Source of the DNA: Leptolyngbya sp. KIOST-1 | Lineage (GTDB): Bacteria; Cyanobacteriota; Cyanobacteriia; Phormidesmidales; Phormidesmidaceae | Direction of reading: 5' to 3' | DNA length: 64,000 nt | NCBI RefSeq assembly: GCF_000763385.1 | Contig: NZ_JQFA01000004.1 | Span: 1,984,001-2,048,000 of the forward strand | Shown: positions 18,970-28,184 of the stretch, piece after piece | How the letters are laid out: each line of letters opens with the position of its first letter | Numbering within the stretch: position 1 is the first letter of the stretch | The notes under the pieces: generated by a model | Seen by the model: the letters and a program-made list of their open reading frames with translations, nothing else | What the model was told of the DNA's origin: nothing | Databases searched by the model: none | Position numbers and translations under genes: made by a program

Positions 18970-19950
18970 TTGACCTCGGTTGGCCCGGCTACGTGGTGTG
19001 AAGAGTGGTCTCAGAGGGGTAGTGTGGGACGTATTGAGCGACGACTTTACCGAGGGCTGCTGTTTTTGCTGGCCCTGGTTTTAAGCTATTGCCTGAGCCA
19101 TGCGGGGCCACCCTCGACGGTGGCGCAGGCTCAAAATCGAGTCTTTATCAACCAGGCCTCGGCCCAGTTTGACGGTCCGCAGGGACCCGCCACCATAGCG
19201 TCTAACGAGACTCGGGTGGGGGAAAACATCGTGCCGCTCAGTCTGGTCAAGACCGCTGACCGGGCGGCGGCGGAACCGGGGGATGTGGTTGTCTACCGCC
19301 TGCTGGTGACCAACCCCTCCAGTCGGGTGGCCGCCCCGCTGACGGTGACTGACCAGCTACCCCGAGGCATGATCTACGTGGCCAACTCGCTGCAGACCAC
19401 CCCTCTGCAGCCCGCCCAGCAGGTGACCACCGACAGCAGCCTGTCGCTGACCTTCCCCGCGCTAGAGCCGGGGGCTTCGGTTTCGATCGCCTACGGAGTG
19501 CTGGTTACTCCCGATGCGGTGCGCGGCGATGGGCGCAACGTGGCCCAGGCCTCGGCTCCGGGTTTTGCGCCGGTATCGGCACCATTCCAGCTCACCATTC
19601 GCCCCGGTATTGTGTCCGACTGCGGCACGATTGTAGGCCGGGTGTTTGTGGATAAAAACTTTGACGGGCAGCAGCAGCCCGGGGAGCCTGGGGTCCCCAA
19701 TGCCGTTATCTTCATGGACGATGGCAACCGGATCTTGACCGACCCCGACGGGCTATTCTCGCTGGCCAATGTGCTGCCGGGCTACCGGGTCGGCACCCTG
19801 GACCTCTACAGCCTGCCCGGCTATACCCTGGCTCCCAACCTTTACCGAATTGAGGAAAACAGCGCCTCGCGCTTCGTGCGTCTGACGCCCGGTGGCCTGG
19901 GTCGGATGAACTTTGCCGTCACACCAACCTTTGGGGAGGAGCAGTCATGA
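18970..19950 (+). CDS. Exported DUF11/SdrD B-like domain protein
   Basis: 326 residues from a TTG start. The signal sequence lies at about residues 24-50 (LYRGLLFLLALVLSYCLSHA), so the true start may be a little downstream. A DUF11-type beta-sandwich (about 90-215; LSLVKTADRAAAEPGDVVVY, LLVTNPSSRVAAPLTVTDQL) is followed by an SdrD B-like domain (about 220-326; GRVFVDKNFDGQQQPGEPG, FMDDGNRILTDPDGLFSL). Such domains are structural parts of surface proteins. It overlaps the next gene by ATGA, implying translational coupling. Function is unknown; probably periplasmic or surface-exposed. Confidence 0.8.
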   Translation: MTSVGPATWCEEWSQRGSVGRIERRLYRGLLFLLALVLSYCLSHAGPPSTVAQAQNRVFINQASAQFDGPQGPATIASNETRVGENIVPLSLVKTADRAAAEPGDVVVYRLLVTNPSSRVAAPLTVTDQLPRGMIYVANSLQTTPLQPAQQVTTDSSLSLTFPALEPGASVSIAYGVLVTPDAVRGDGRNVAQASAPGFAPVSAPFQLTIRPGIVSDCGTIVGRVFVDKNFDGQQQPGEPGVPNAVIFMDDGNRILTDPDGLFSLANVLPGYRVGTLDLYSLPGYTLAPNLYRIEENSASRFVRLTPGGLGRMNFAVTPTFGEEQS

Positions 19951-22900
19951 TGTCTCTGTCTTCTCGTTTGCTGGGGTTGGGTTTGCTGACCACCCTGGCC
20001 GGGTCGTTTGGCCTGCTGCTGCCGGCTGAGGCGGCTCCCGGTGATGGGGGCACAGCCGCTGACCTGGAGCTTTCGGGCTCTTCGTCAGCCCCAACTGAAT
20101 CGCCAGCCCCGACTGGATCGGTGTACGGTGCTTCGGGGGGCGATTCCCTCCCCGGCGAGCCCCTGCGGCTGACCCTGCCCTCCCAGGCTGGCCCACTGCT
20201 GCCCAATTCGGCCCCTGCCCCGGGTGCCGTTGCCTCAGGCTGGACAGACCCTAGGGCGGCGATCGCGGCGGCCACGGTACTGCCCCAGGGACAGCTGCCT
20301 GCGGTGGAGTCCGGGGCAGATCCCGGCGTAGTGCCCCTGGCCAATCGCCGGGAAAATGCCGAGCTGTTTGAGTTTCGCTTTGGGGGCGACCAGTTGCCGC
20401 TGAACCCTCCCCCCACCCAGCTCCTGCGGCCTGTTACTCCAGAGGTCGAGGTGGCCTACACCCTGACTGTGACCCCCGCTCGCGAGTTTCAGGTGCCGGC
20501 CAACGGGCGATCGACCCTGACCCTGGTGGGAGCCGTCACCACGGCGGCGGGAGACCCCCTGGCAGGCGATGTGGTGGTGACCCTGACCACCAGTGCCGGG
20601 GAGTTTGTCGGAGCCGACTACGATCGCGATCGCAGCGGGTTTCAGGTCCTGGCCCGGCGCGGCCAGTTCGAGGCCCAGCTGCGATCGACCCTGGATGCCC
20701 AATCGGTAACGGTGCGCGCCCAGGTCAGCTCCCAGGCACTGCGACAGCTGGACCCCAACCTGGGGGAGGGCTATCCGGCGCTGGAGGCCAGCACCCAGGT
20801 CAGCTTCTTCACCGACCTGCGGCCCACGATTATTTCTGGGGTGGTGGATTTCCGGGTGGGCCGAGGCGGCACCAACCTGCTGGGCAGCTTCCGGGACTTT
20901 CTCAGCCCCGACTCCCTCAACCAGGATGTGGAGGTGAGCTTTACCACCGGGCTGTTTGCCACTGGAGCGGTGGGCGACTGGCTTTTCACCGGGGCCTATA
21001 ACAACACCCGCGGGCTCAACGATCGCTGCGATGGCCGCAGCCTCTACCGTGACGTGCAGGCCTGCGACCAGACCTATCCGGTCTATGGCGACAGCTCCAC
21101 CACCGACTTTCTCACCCCTTCCATCGACAGCCTGTACCTGCGGTTTCAGCGCGACTCCCTGGTGCCCAACGCCGAGCCCGACTACTTCATGTGGGGCGAC
21201 TACGGCACCCAGGAGTTTGCTGGCCAGTCGCAACAGTTCACGGCCACCGTGCGCGAGCTGCACGGCTTTAAGGGCAACTACACCTTTGGCAACGGCCTCC
21301 AGCTCACCGCTCTGTACGCCGACAACGTGCGGCCCTTCCAGCGCGACACCATCGCCCCCGATGGCACCAGCGGCTACTACTTTTTGTCGCGGCGACTGGT
21401 GCTGCGGGGCAGTGAGAACGTGTTTATCGAGGCCGAGGAGTTTAACCGGCCCGGCACTGTACTGGAGCGCACTCCGCTGTACCGCGGCGTCGACTACACC
21501 ATCGATTACGATCGCGGCACCCTGCTGTTCAACCAGCCAATCCGCTCCGTCGATCTCAACCCCCTGGGGGTGACCCTGGTGCGCCGCATCGTGGTGACCT
21601 ACCAGGTGGAAGATGCCTCGGTACGGGGCAGCCTCTACGCCGGGCGGTTGCAGTACCGGCCCAACGGGGGCGACGGCGTGGTGGGGGCCACCCTGCTGAC
21701 GGAAAACCAGGGGGCCCAGGACTTCACCCTCTACGGCTTTGACCTGCTCTGGCCCCTGGGGGACCTGGCCCAGGTGAGCGGCGAATTTGCCCGATCGTCG
21801 TTTAATGCCGGGGGCACTAACAACCAGGGCAACGCCTACCGCATCGAACTCAGCGGTACCCCCTTTGAGGGAGTGACGGGGCAGGCCTATTACCGCTCCA
21901 CCGACAGCGGCTTTAACAACACCGCCACCAGCACGTTTCGCCCCGGACAGACCCGCTGGGGTGGCCAGGTGCTGGCCCAGGTCGGAGCGCAGACCCAGAT
22001 TCGCGCCCTGGTGGATCAGGAGCGCAACCTGGGCACCGCCACCGCTATTCAGACCTCCGCCGCCGGGCTGCTGCGACCGGGGCAAACCGCCATCCAGGGC
22101 GGCCAGATCGACAACACCCTGACCGAGTGGCGGGCCGGGATTGTGCAGCAGTTTGGCAGCGCCACCCTGGGCATTGACTTTGTCAACCGCAGCCGGGACG
22201 ATCGCATTGCCAATACCTCAACCAATGCCAACCAGCTGGTATCGCGGCTGAACCTGCCGCTGACCGAGACCCTCAGCGCCCTGGCCCAGAGCGAGCTGAA
22301 CCTGGGCACCACCGACCCCCTCTACCCCACCCGCAACACGGTGGGCCTGGAGTGGGCGGTGCAGCCCGGAGTGAGCCTGCGACTGGCCCAGCAGTTTCTG
22401 TCGGGGGGCACCGGGCCGGGGTCAATCACCAGCCTTGACACCCTGGTGGACTACGAACTGGACGACAACACCACCCTGACCAACCGCTACTCGCTGCTGG
22501 GGGGCTACAACGGGATTACGGGCCAGGGGGCGATCGGCCTCAACCACCGGCTGGTGCTGGCCCCTGGGCTGCGGGCCACCTTTGGCTTCGAGCGCATCTT
22601 TGGCGATGGCTTTAACCTCACCGGGGCAGGTCAGCAGTTTGCCCAGCCCTTTGCCGTGGGCCAGGGGGGATCCTCCTCCCTGGGGCTCTTGGCCTCTACG
22701 GTGTATTCGGTGGGGCTGGAGTACACCGACAACCCCGACTGGCAGGCCAGCGGCCGCATTGAGTACCGCGACTCGCCGGGGTCGAGTAACCTGGTGCTGG
22801 GGGCGGCGGCGGCCGGGCGAATTACCGATTCCCTCACCGGTCTGGCTCGGTTTGACCTGGCCAACTTTGCCAACCAGACCATCACCGACGCCCTGGGCAA

Positions 22901-23582
22901 CTCCAGCAGCCTGCGCCTGGGGCTGGCCTACCGCAACCCGTTCAGCGACCAGTTCAACGGCCTGTTTAGCTACGAGTACCGCCGCAACCCCGGCAGTACG
23001 CCAGACAGCATTTTGCAGGGCACCAGTTCCGAGGCCCAGGACCACACCCTGTCCCTGGAGGGCATCTATGCCCCCAGCTACCGCTGGGAGTTCTACGGCA
23101 AGTACGGGCTGCGCTACAGCACCGCCAATCTGGCCGAGAACTTTGGCTTTTCCAACAGTATTCACCTGGCCCAGCTGCGGGCTACCTATCGGTTTGCCTT
23201 CCGCTGGGATGTGGGGGCTGAGGTGCGCTGGCTGGGACAACCGGCGGTGGGCTACAACGAGACCGGCTTTGCCGTGGAGGCGGGCTACTACCTCACCCCC
23301 GATGTGCGCCTGGGGCTGGGCTACAGCTTTGGCGGTGCCAACGACGGTTCCTTTGTGGGCGGCGGCGGCTATCGCTCCGCCAGCGGCCCCTACTTTGGCA
23401 TTACCGCCAAGGTGAACCAGCTGTTCAACGGCTTTGGAGTGCAGCCGGTGTCGCCACCCCAGCAGCGGGAGTCCTACGTGGACGAGGCAGCCCTGATCGA
23501 GATTCCCGAGGCCCAGGTGCCCGAGGCCCAAGTGCCCGAGGCCCAGGTACCCGAAGCCAGAGTGACAGGAGGTGAGGAATGA
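19947..23582 (+). CDS. Large outer-membrane beta-barrel protein with Ig-like domain
   Basis: 1211 residues. A signal peptide (about 1-28) is followed by a low-complexity Pro/Ser/Gly stretch (about 30-160). An invasin/Ig-like beta domain follows (about 165-285; PANGRSTLTLVGAVTTAAGD). From about 290 to 1165 the sequence alternates short beta strands with Gly/Asn/Asp turns, as in outer-membrane barrels (RGVDYTIDYDRGTLLFNQPI is a recurring motif in such proteins). The tail has four PEAQV repeats. I see no TonB box or plug, so a TonB receptor role is not supported. It is coupled by ATGA to genes on both sides. Probably a surface barrel or secretion conduit; unproven. Confidence 0.75.
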   Translation: MMSLSSRLLGLGLLTTLAGSFGLLLPAEAAPGDGGTAADLELSGSSSAPTESPAPTGSVYGASGGDSLPGEPLRLTLPSQAGPLLPNSAPAPGAVASGWTDPRAAIAAATVLPQGQLPAVESGADPGVVPLANRRENAELFEFRFGGDQLPLNPPPTQLLRPVTPEVEVAYTLTVTPAREFQVPANGRSTLTLVGAVTTAAGDPLAGDVVVTLTTSAGEFVGADYDRDRSGFQVLARRGQFEAQLRSTLDAQSVTVRAQVSSQALRQLDPNLGEGYPALEASTQVSFFTDLRPTIISGVVDFRVGRGGTNLLGSFRDFLSPDSLNQDVEVSFTTGLFATGAVGDWLFTGAYNNTRGLNDRCDGRSLYRDVQACDQTYPVYGDSSTTDFLTPSIDSLYLRFQRDSLVPNAEPDYFMWGDYGTQEFAGQSQQFTATVRELHGFKGNYTFGNGLQLTALYADNVRPFQRDTIAPDGTSGYYFLSRRLVLRGSENVFIEAEEFNRPGTVLERTPLYRGVDYTIDYDRGTLLFNQPIRSVDLNPLGVTLVRRIVVTYQVEDASVRGSLYAGRLQYRPNGGDGVVGATLLTENQGAQDFTLYGFDLLWPLGDLAQVSGEFARSSFNAGGTNNQGNAYRIELSGTPFEGVTGQAYYRSTDSGFNNTATSTFRPGQTRWGGQVLAQVGAQTQIRALVDQERNLGTATAIQTSAAGLLRPGQTAIQGGQIDNTLTEWRAGIVQQFGSATLGIDFVNRSRDDRIANTSTNANQLVSRLNLPLTETLSALAQSELNLGTTDPLYPTRNTVGLEWAVQPGVSLRLAQQFLSGGTGPGSITSLDTLVDYELDDNTTLTNRYSLLGGYNGITGQGAIGLNHRLVLAPGLRATFGFERIFGDGFNLTGAGQQFAQPFAVGQGGSSSLGLLASTVYSVGLEYTDNPDWQASGRIEYRDSPGSSNLVLGAAAAGRITDSLTGLARFDLANFANQTITDALGNSSSLRLGLAYRNPFSDQFNGLFSYEYRRNPGSTPDSILQGTSSEAQDHTLSLEGIYAPSYRWEFYGKYGLRYSTANLAENFGFSNSIHLAQLRATYRFAFRWDVGAEVRWLGQPAVGYNETGFAVEAGYYLTPDVRLGLGYSFGGANDGSFVGGGGYRSASGPYFGITAKVNQLFNGFGVQPVSPPQQRESYVDEAALIEIPEAQVPEAQVPEAQVPEARVTGGEE
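23505..23564 (+). repeat. Four tandem 15-bp units encoding PEAQV
   Basis: Units at 23505-23519, 23520-23534, 23535-23549 and 23550-23564, the last reading PEARV. They are in frame at the C-terminus of the barrel protein, between the barrel and the stop codon. Copy number may vary between strains. Confidence 0.9.
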
Positions 23583-25657
23583 AGCAGCGCTGGTGGATAG
23601 GATGGGGCGCGATCGCTCTGAGCGTGCCGGGGCTAGCCCTGGCGGTGGCCCCTGTGGCGGGACAGTCGGCGCTAGCAGGCTACAGCCTGCGGGTAACCAG
23701 CGCGGACGATGGCCCGGTGCAGCCCGACGAGGGGCTGACCCTGCGGGAGGCGATCGAGCTGGCCAACGGCAGCCTGACTCCTGAGGAGCTGAGTCAGGCT
23801 GAGCGGGCCTTCGTGCAGCCGCTGCCATCGGGGCAAGGATCGCGAATTAGCTTCGATCTGCCAGCGGGGCAGACCACCATCGCCCTGGTGGACCTGCTGC
23901 CGGAAATTGTGGCCCCGGAACTGGTGATCGATGGGACCACCCAGGCGGGCTTCGACGCCGAGGCCGGTCTGGATCCTAAATTTCCACCCGCCCCGGTGGT
24001 CAGCCTGACGGTGGCCGAGGGCAGCGAGGTGGCGCGGGGCCTGACCATCGCCGCCGATGGGGTGACGGTGCGAGGGCTGAGTTTCTACGGGTTTCGCACC
24101 AGCGATCGCGCCACCCAGACCACGCCGCCCGCCAATATTTTCATCAGCGCCTTGGCCCCCCCGGTGGACGCCAGCCCCCTCAGCCCGGTGCTGGACCTGT
24201 TTCGCCTGAACGAATCCGAGGCCGCGCCCCGAGGGGTGGTGATCGAGCAGAACTGGCTGGGTCTTCCCCCCGACGGTGAGTTTCCGGCGGTGCCGTCGGC
24301 CTTTGGGGTGTCGGTTTTCAACGCCGTGGAAACCACCATTCGCAACAACCGGATTCAAAACCACGACGGTAGCGCCATTATTACTGGCTTTCGGGCCGAG
24401 GGCCTGCTGGTAAGCGAAAACGCCATCATTGGCAACGGCCTGGCCGGTATGCCCGACGCCATTCGCCTGGAGGGGGCGATCGCCGCCAGCGCCATTACCG
24501 ACAACCTGATCTGCGCCAACGACGGCAGCGGCATCTATCTGTTTAAGCCGGAGGGATCGACCCAGATCTCGGGCAACGCCATCCAGTACAACGGGCGGCG
24601 GTTTGAGCGAACCGCTGTCTATCTGATGGGCAGTGACCACCAGCTCAGCGACAACTTCATCGGCTACCAGCCGGGGCCGGGGGTGACGGTGACCGCCTAC
24701 CCCCTCAGCCACCGCAACCAGATTCGCGGCAACCGCTACGCCGGGCTAGACGGGCTCTCCATTGACCTCAATACCCAGGGCAATACTGGCGTGCAGGATT
24801 TTCAACAGGGGGATGGTCCCAACCCACCCCGCAACTCGCACCACCGCCGCCGCGAAACCGGCAACGCCGCCATCAACGCCCCCCAGTTTGACAGCTACAG
24901 CTTTGTCAGTGGGGCAGCCCAGGTCACGCTCACCGGCACTGCGGACCCCGGCACCGAGGTTGACCTCTACCGGGTGGCGGACGCCGGGCTGCCCTTTGCC
25001 CCCCTGGGCGAGCCCTTAGGCACCGTCACCGCCAGCCCCGAAGGCACCTTTAGCGCCAGCCTGGCGCTGCCGCCGGGGACGCGGGTGAGCGCGATCGCCA
25101 GTGACCCGCAGTGGGGCACCTCAGAGCCCGCCGCCGTGGCTGCCGTCCTGGCCGCTGACGGCACCCTGCCCGATCTGCCCAACGGCCCCGCCGAGCTGCC
25201 CAACTGCGCCCCGCCGGTACCGCCGCCCGCTCCGGTGGAGCCGCCCCCACCGCTGGAACCGCTGCGGCTGGAGATCCCGCGCAACATTCACTTTGCCCTC
25301 GATCGCTCCAACATCAGCGCCGAGAGCGCCCGGGTGCTCGACCAGATCGCCGCCGCCCTGCTGGAATACCCCTTCCTGACGGTGGAACTGCACGGCCACA
25401 CCGACCCCCGCGCCAGCGCCGCCTACAACCTGGCCCTGAGCGAGCGCCGTGCCCTGGCCGCCCGCGACTACCTGATTCGCCGGGGGGTCCCCCCCGAGCG
25501 TATGCGGATTGTGCCCTTTGGCCTCACCCAGCGCCGCAGCCAGGGCAACACCCGGCTGGACTTCGCCCGCGATCGCCGGGTGGAGTTCATCTTCACCGAC
25601 CTGCGCGGGCTGGAAATTATCTTCGTCAACCAGGAGGCCGACCTCCAGCTGGAGTAA
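23579..25657 (+). CDS. Right-handed beta-helix protein with C-terminal OmpA peptidoglycan-binding domain
   Basis: 692 residues with a signal peptide (about 1-32). A parallel beta-helix region (about 40-420) begins with the SADDGP...LTLREAIELAN pattern seen in surface passenger proteins and has repeated short coils such as ISGNAIQYNG. An Ig/Cna-like module is at about 440-525, then a proline-rich linker (about 540-560). An OmpA domain fills about 565-680; VELHGHTDPRASAAYNLALS and LSERRALAARDYLIRRG are the peptidoglycan-binding core. Its start overlaps the barrel gene's stop (ATGA). It could anchor the module to the cell wall. Confidence 0.8.
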   Translation: MKQRWWIGWGAIALSVPGLALAVAPVAGQSALAGYSLRVTSADDGPVQPDEGLTLREAIELANGSLTPEELSQAERAFVQPLPSGQGSRISFDLPAGQTTIALVDLLPEIVAPELVIDGTTQAGFDAEAGLDPKFPPAPVVSLTVAEGSEVARGLTIAADGVTVRGLSFYGFRTSDRATQTTPPANIFISALAPPVDASPLSPVLDLFRLNESEAAPRGVVIEQNWLGLPPDGEFPAVPSAFGVSVFNAVETTIRNNRIQNHDGSAIITGFRAEGLLVSENAIIGNGLAGMPDAIRLEGAIAASAITDNLICANDGSGIYLFKPEGSTQISGNAIQYNGRRFERTAVYLMGSDHQLSDNFIGYQPGPGVTVTAYPLSHRNQIRGNRYAGLDGLSIDLNTQGNTGVQDFQQGDGPNPPRNSHHRRRETGNAAINAPQFDSYSFVSGAAQVTLTGTADPGTEVDLYRVADAGLPFAPLGEPLGTVTASPEGTFSASLALPPGTRVSAIASDPQWGTSEPAAVAAVLAADGTLPDLPNGPAELPNCAPPVPPPAPVEPPPPLEPLRLEIPRNIHFALDRSNISAESARVLDQIAAALLEYPFLTVELHGHTDPRASAAYNLALSERRALAARDYLIRRGVPPERMRIVPFGLTQRRSQGNTRLDFARDRRVEFIFTDLRGLEIIFVNQEADLQLE

Positions 25658-25760
25658 AGCTGCCGGCCACGCCACTGCCTGATTGGTCCATGTCTTGTCA
25701 CCCCTTACTATGCCCGTTATGCAACAGTCTGCCAAACCTGACCTACGGGAGAGCAAAGCG

Positions 25761-27371
25761 ATGGTTCTCCCATTCCCCACCGCCCGGCTGGCAGGTCTAG
25801 TAGCTGGAGTCGTCCTGGCTTTGGTCGGGGTGCTGGGTGGGGCAACCCCTGCCTATGCCCAGCTGGCAGCCCCGGTCAGTGTAGACTCTCTAATCACCAA
25901 CAACGAGCCTGCCATTCGAGCAGACTTCCCGGGCACCCCTTTCACAACCCCCTGTAACCCAGCGGCTTTTCCCGGCTGTGATGCCCTTGGAGCAACCTCA
26001 AACCTCTCCTTTGGGGCTGGCACCAACGTTGTTTTGGAAGCTGTGATTGCAGCGGGAAACCGGTTTGAGCCCGCCGCCGATCTGCTACCCCCCGTTGGTC
26101 TGGCCCAGCAAATTGTCTTTCGCCGCAATCTGGGAGCTGGCTTACCGAACCGTGAGCTCCTGTTTTTTGAGCAGCTGAACATAAACCTGCCCACCATTGA
26201 ATTAAATCCTGGACAGGTAAGCGGCATTGAAGAGGCCATGCTGAGCAGAATTATCAATCGGGGTATCGATAACGTTTTTAATAACCAACTGGAGGTAGTT
26301 CCTCCCGCAACTACTGGTGCGGAGACTAGCAACAATATTGAGCGTATTGACTATTTGATTACCGCCCCAGGCATTACTGTGCCCGTCGAGCAACAGGGTG
26401 ATGTCGGCTTTCTAATCCTGGAGCGAGGTGGTAATGACGCCTTCAAAATTGCGGCTATTACCGCCGTGGATGGTGCTGGCAACCCAACTGCCTATGGCCC
26501 TCTGATCAACGTTGGTGCCGGTACCTGGGGCAACAGCACGGATGTCAACATCTCGACAGCTGTGTTACGGCGTGACGATTTGGCCTCGGTGGTTCCGCCG
26601 CTGTTTCGGCCCTCGCACCTGGTAGGACCTCAAAACGTTCAGGGTATTTTCTTCCCGATCAACTCACTGGTTCAGGCACCGGAAAATACCCAGCCCATCT
26701 TTGGCTACTCACTGTTTGCGGCTGATGTCACCGGGGTAGGTCCTCAGTTGGTAGATTTCACCAACACTGCGTTCTTTCCAACAACGACTGACGGTACTAA
26801 TTTTGGTGGTCTCGACTTAATTGCAGGTGGTTTTGGCTTGATTCGGCGGGCCGCTCCCCCGCCTGTTGGCGTCGGTGCTCTGGCGCTGGTTAAGCGGGTC
26901 ACCAACTTGTTTGGGGCCGCGCCCCTACCCAACTTTGGCCAGGTGGTGGGCGATGGTGCAGCGCTGACGCTGCTGCAAAACAATGGTCTGGGCCAGGGGC
27001 TGGATGTGATTACCGAACCCCAGGTGGAGCCGGGCAACGGTATTGAGTACACCGTTTACTTTGCCAACTCAGGGGTCGGGCCCAGCAACAATGTAGTGCT
27101 GTGCGACCAGATTCCCGCCGGGCTGACCTTTGACCCCAATGCCTACGGACCGGGGGTGGGGATTCAGGCGATCGCCCCGTCGTCCCCAGCAGGCCCAGTG
27201 GTGACCTACACCAACGCCAGCGATGGGGACCCCGGCCAGTTCATTGCCCCTGGGGCGGCGTTACCTCCGTTCTGTGGCGTCAACCAGGGCAACGGGGCGG
27301 TCGTGGTCAATGTGGGCACCGTTGACAGTGACCAGGTGGGGCTGATTCGGTTCAGAGCCACCGTGAATTAG
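25761..27371 (+). CDS. Exported DUF11-type protein
   Basis: About 536 residues from the ATG at 25761. GGGAG lies about 9 nt upstream and the product opens with a clean signal peptide (RLAGLVAGVVLALVGVLGGA, cut after AYA). The frame itself runs back to TTG 25683, with ATGs at 25710 and 25719. The long N-terminal part (about 30-375) is unrecognised. The C-terminal part (about 380-536; ALALVKRVTNLFGAAP, GIEYTVYFANSGVGPSNNVV, LCDQIPAGLTFDPNAYGPG) is DUF11-like. It is 103 bp after the OmpA gene and probably part of the same module. Its 3' end overlaps the convergent peptidase-like gene by 20 bp. Confidence 0.75.
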   Translation: MVLPFPTARLAGLVAGVVLALVGVLGGATPAYAQLAAPVSVDSLITNNEPAIRADFPGTPFTTPCNPAAFPGCDALGATSNLSFGAGTNVVLEAVIAAGNRFEPAADLLPPVGLAQQIVFRRNLGAGLPNRELLFFEQLNINLPTIELNPGQVSGIEEAMLSRIINRGIDNVFNNQLEVVPPATTGAETSNNIERIDYLITAPGITVPVEQQGDVGFLILERGGNDAFKIAAITAVDGAGNPTAYGPLINVGAGTWGNSTDVNISTAVLRRDDLASVVPPLFRPSHLVGPQNVQGIFFPINSLVQAPENTQPIFGYSLFAADVTGVGPQLVDFTNTAFFPTTTDGTNFGGLDLIAGGFGLIRRAAPPPVGVGALALVKRVTNLFGAAPLPNFGQVVGDGAALTLLQNNGLGQGLDVITEPQVEPGNGIEYTVYFANSGVGPSNNVVLCDQIPAGLTFDPNAYGPGVGIQAIAPSSPAGPVVTYTNASDGDPGQFIAPGAALPPFCGVNQGNGAVVVNVGTVDSDQVGLIRFRATVN

Positions 27372-27924
27372 GGCTGTTTTTAGGGCTCTTTAAGTCTAGG
27401 CTCTGTAAGGCATGGGTACGGCTGGTCACAGTGGCCAGCCGTTTTAGTATCAGCGTCAGATCGTAGGCTAGCAGAGGCTGGGTGGCCGGGGTGAGGGGCG
27501 GAATGTGTACAAAGAGGGCGTGGATAGGCCAGCGGTGCTGCGCGATCGACCCCAGCAGTCGGTGGTACAGGTGGTTGCACACATAGGTGCCCGCATCCTC
27601 GCTAATGCTCGTCAGATGGGTGCCCAGCAGCAGCGAGTCCAGGGGCAGGGCCGTGGCCAGCCAGTCCTCCCCGTTCTTGCCGTAGCGCTCCAGGTGCAGG
27701 TGGCGGCGTTTCTCCGCCATCCCGCAGCACACCACCACCGCCGGCCGCAGTTCCACCAGCTTGGCCACCACCCGAATGGGGGCCAGCTCAAAACTGACCG
27801 GAATATGGCGCACAACAGTGGTGCCCAGGGGAATGTGGTGATGCTGCTGCAGGTGAGCCACCAGATCGTCAGCGGCATTAGAACACTGGTGGGCTCGCCA
27901 GGGGGCGAAGGTGGTGAGGAGCAT
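27352..27924 (-). CDS. Pyroglutamyl-peptidase I (peptidase C15)-like protein
   Basis: 190 residues from the ATG at 27924 (MLLTTFAPW). The longer frame to 28032 adds residues encoded by simple repeats. Features of peptidase C15 are visible: TTFAPWRAHQCSNAAD at the N-terminus, FELAPIRVVAKLVELRPAVV, and the nucleophile region SEDAGTYVCNHLYHRLL with Cys and the conserved Tyr/Asn. The family removes N-terminal pyroglutamate in the cytosol. The sequence is diverged, so activity is not assured. It converges with the DUF11 gene. Confidence 0.7.
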   Translation of the reverse strand: MLLTTFAPWRAHQCSNAADDLVAHLQQHHHIPLGTTVVRHIPVSFELAPIRVVAKLVELRPAVVVCCGMAEKRRHLHLERYGKNGEDWLATALPLDSLLLGTHLTSISEDAGTYVCNHLYHRLLGSIAQHRWPIHALFVHIPPLTPATQPLLAYDLTLILKRLATVTSRTHALQSLDLKSPKNSPNSRWL

Positions 27925-28003
27925 GGGGTGAGGGGTGGGGAGTGAGGGGTAAGGGGTGAGGAGTGAAAAGTGAAAAGTGAGGGGATGATCGAGTAGCGAG
28001 TTG

Positions 28004-28046
28004 GTTTTGAGTTTTGAATGCATTTCGTACACCGAAAACTCAAAAC
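28004..28046. repeat. 12-bp inverted repeat with flanking purine-rich simple repeats
   Basis: GTTTTGAGTTTT (28004-28015) pairs with AAAACTCAAAAC (28035-28046) across a 19-nt loop. To the left (27925-27985) is GGGGTGAGGAGTGAAAAGTG-type sequence, and to the right (28066-28120) CCCATCCACCCC-type repeats. The whole 27925-28184 gap before hisH is repeat-like and noncoding. Confidence 0.7.
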
Positions 28047-28184
28047 TCAGCCCTTAAAATTTACATCGACCCCCACCCATCCACCCCTTACCCATTAACC
28101 AATCCACTCGCTACCCATCCCCAGGTAGGATAGAGTCTGGAAATGTCCCAGTAGCCCAAAAACGTGAGCAGATCAGGAGATCCC

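Noticed and set aside
20235..22085. 616-codon minus-strand frame
   Set aside because: It is antisense to the barrel gene, has no signal or domain, and is rich in Gly, Val, Ala and His as expected for the complement of GC-rich coding DNA.
19947..23582. TonB-dependent receptor identity for the 1211-residue barrel
   Set aside because: No plug domain or TonB box seen; long beta-rich regions alone do not support it.
22422..23828. 468-codon minus-strand frame
   Set aside because: Antisense to the barrel and beta-helix genes, no recognisable motif.
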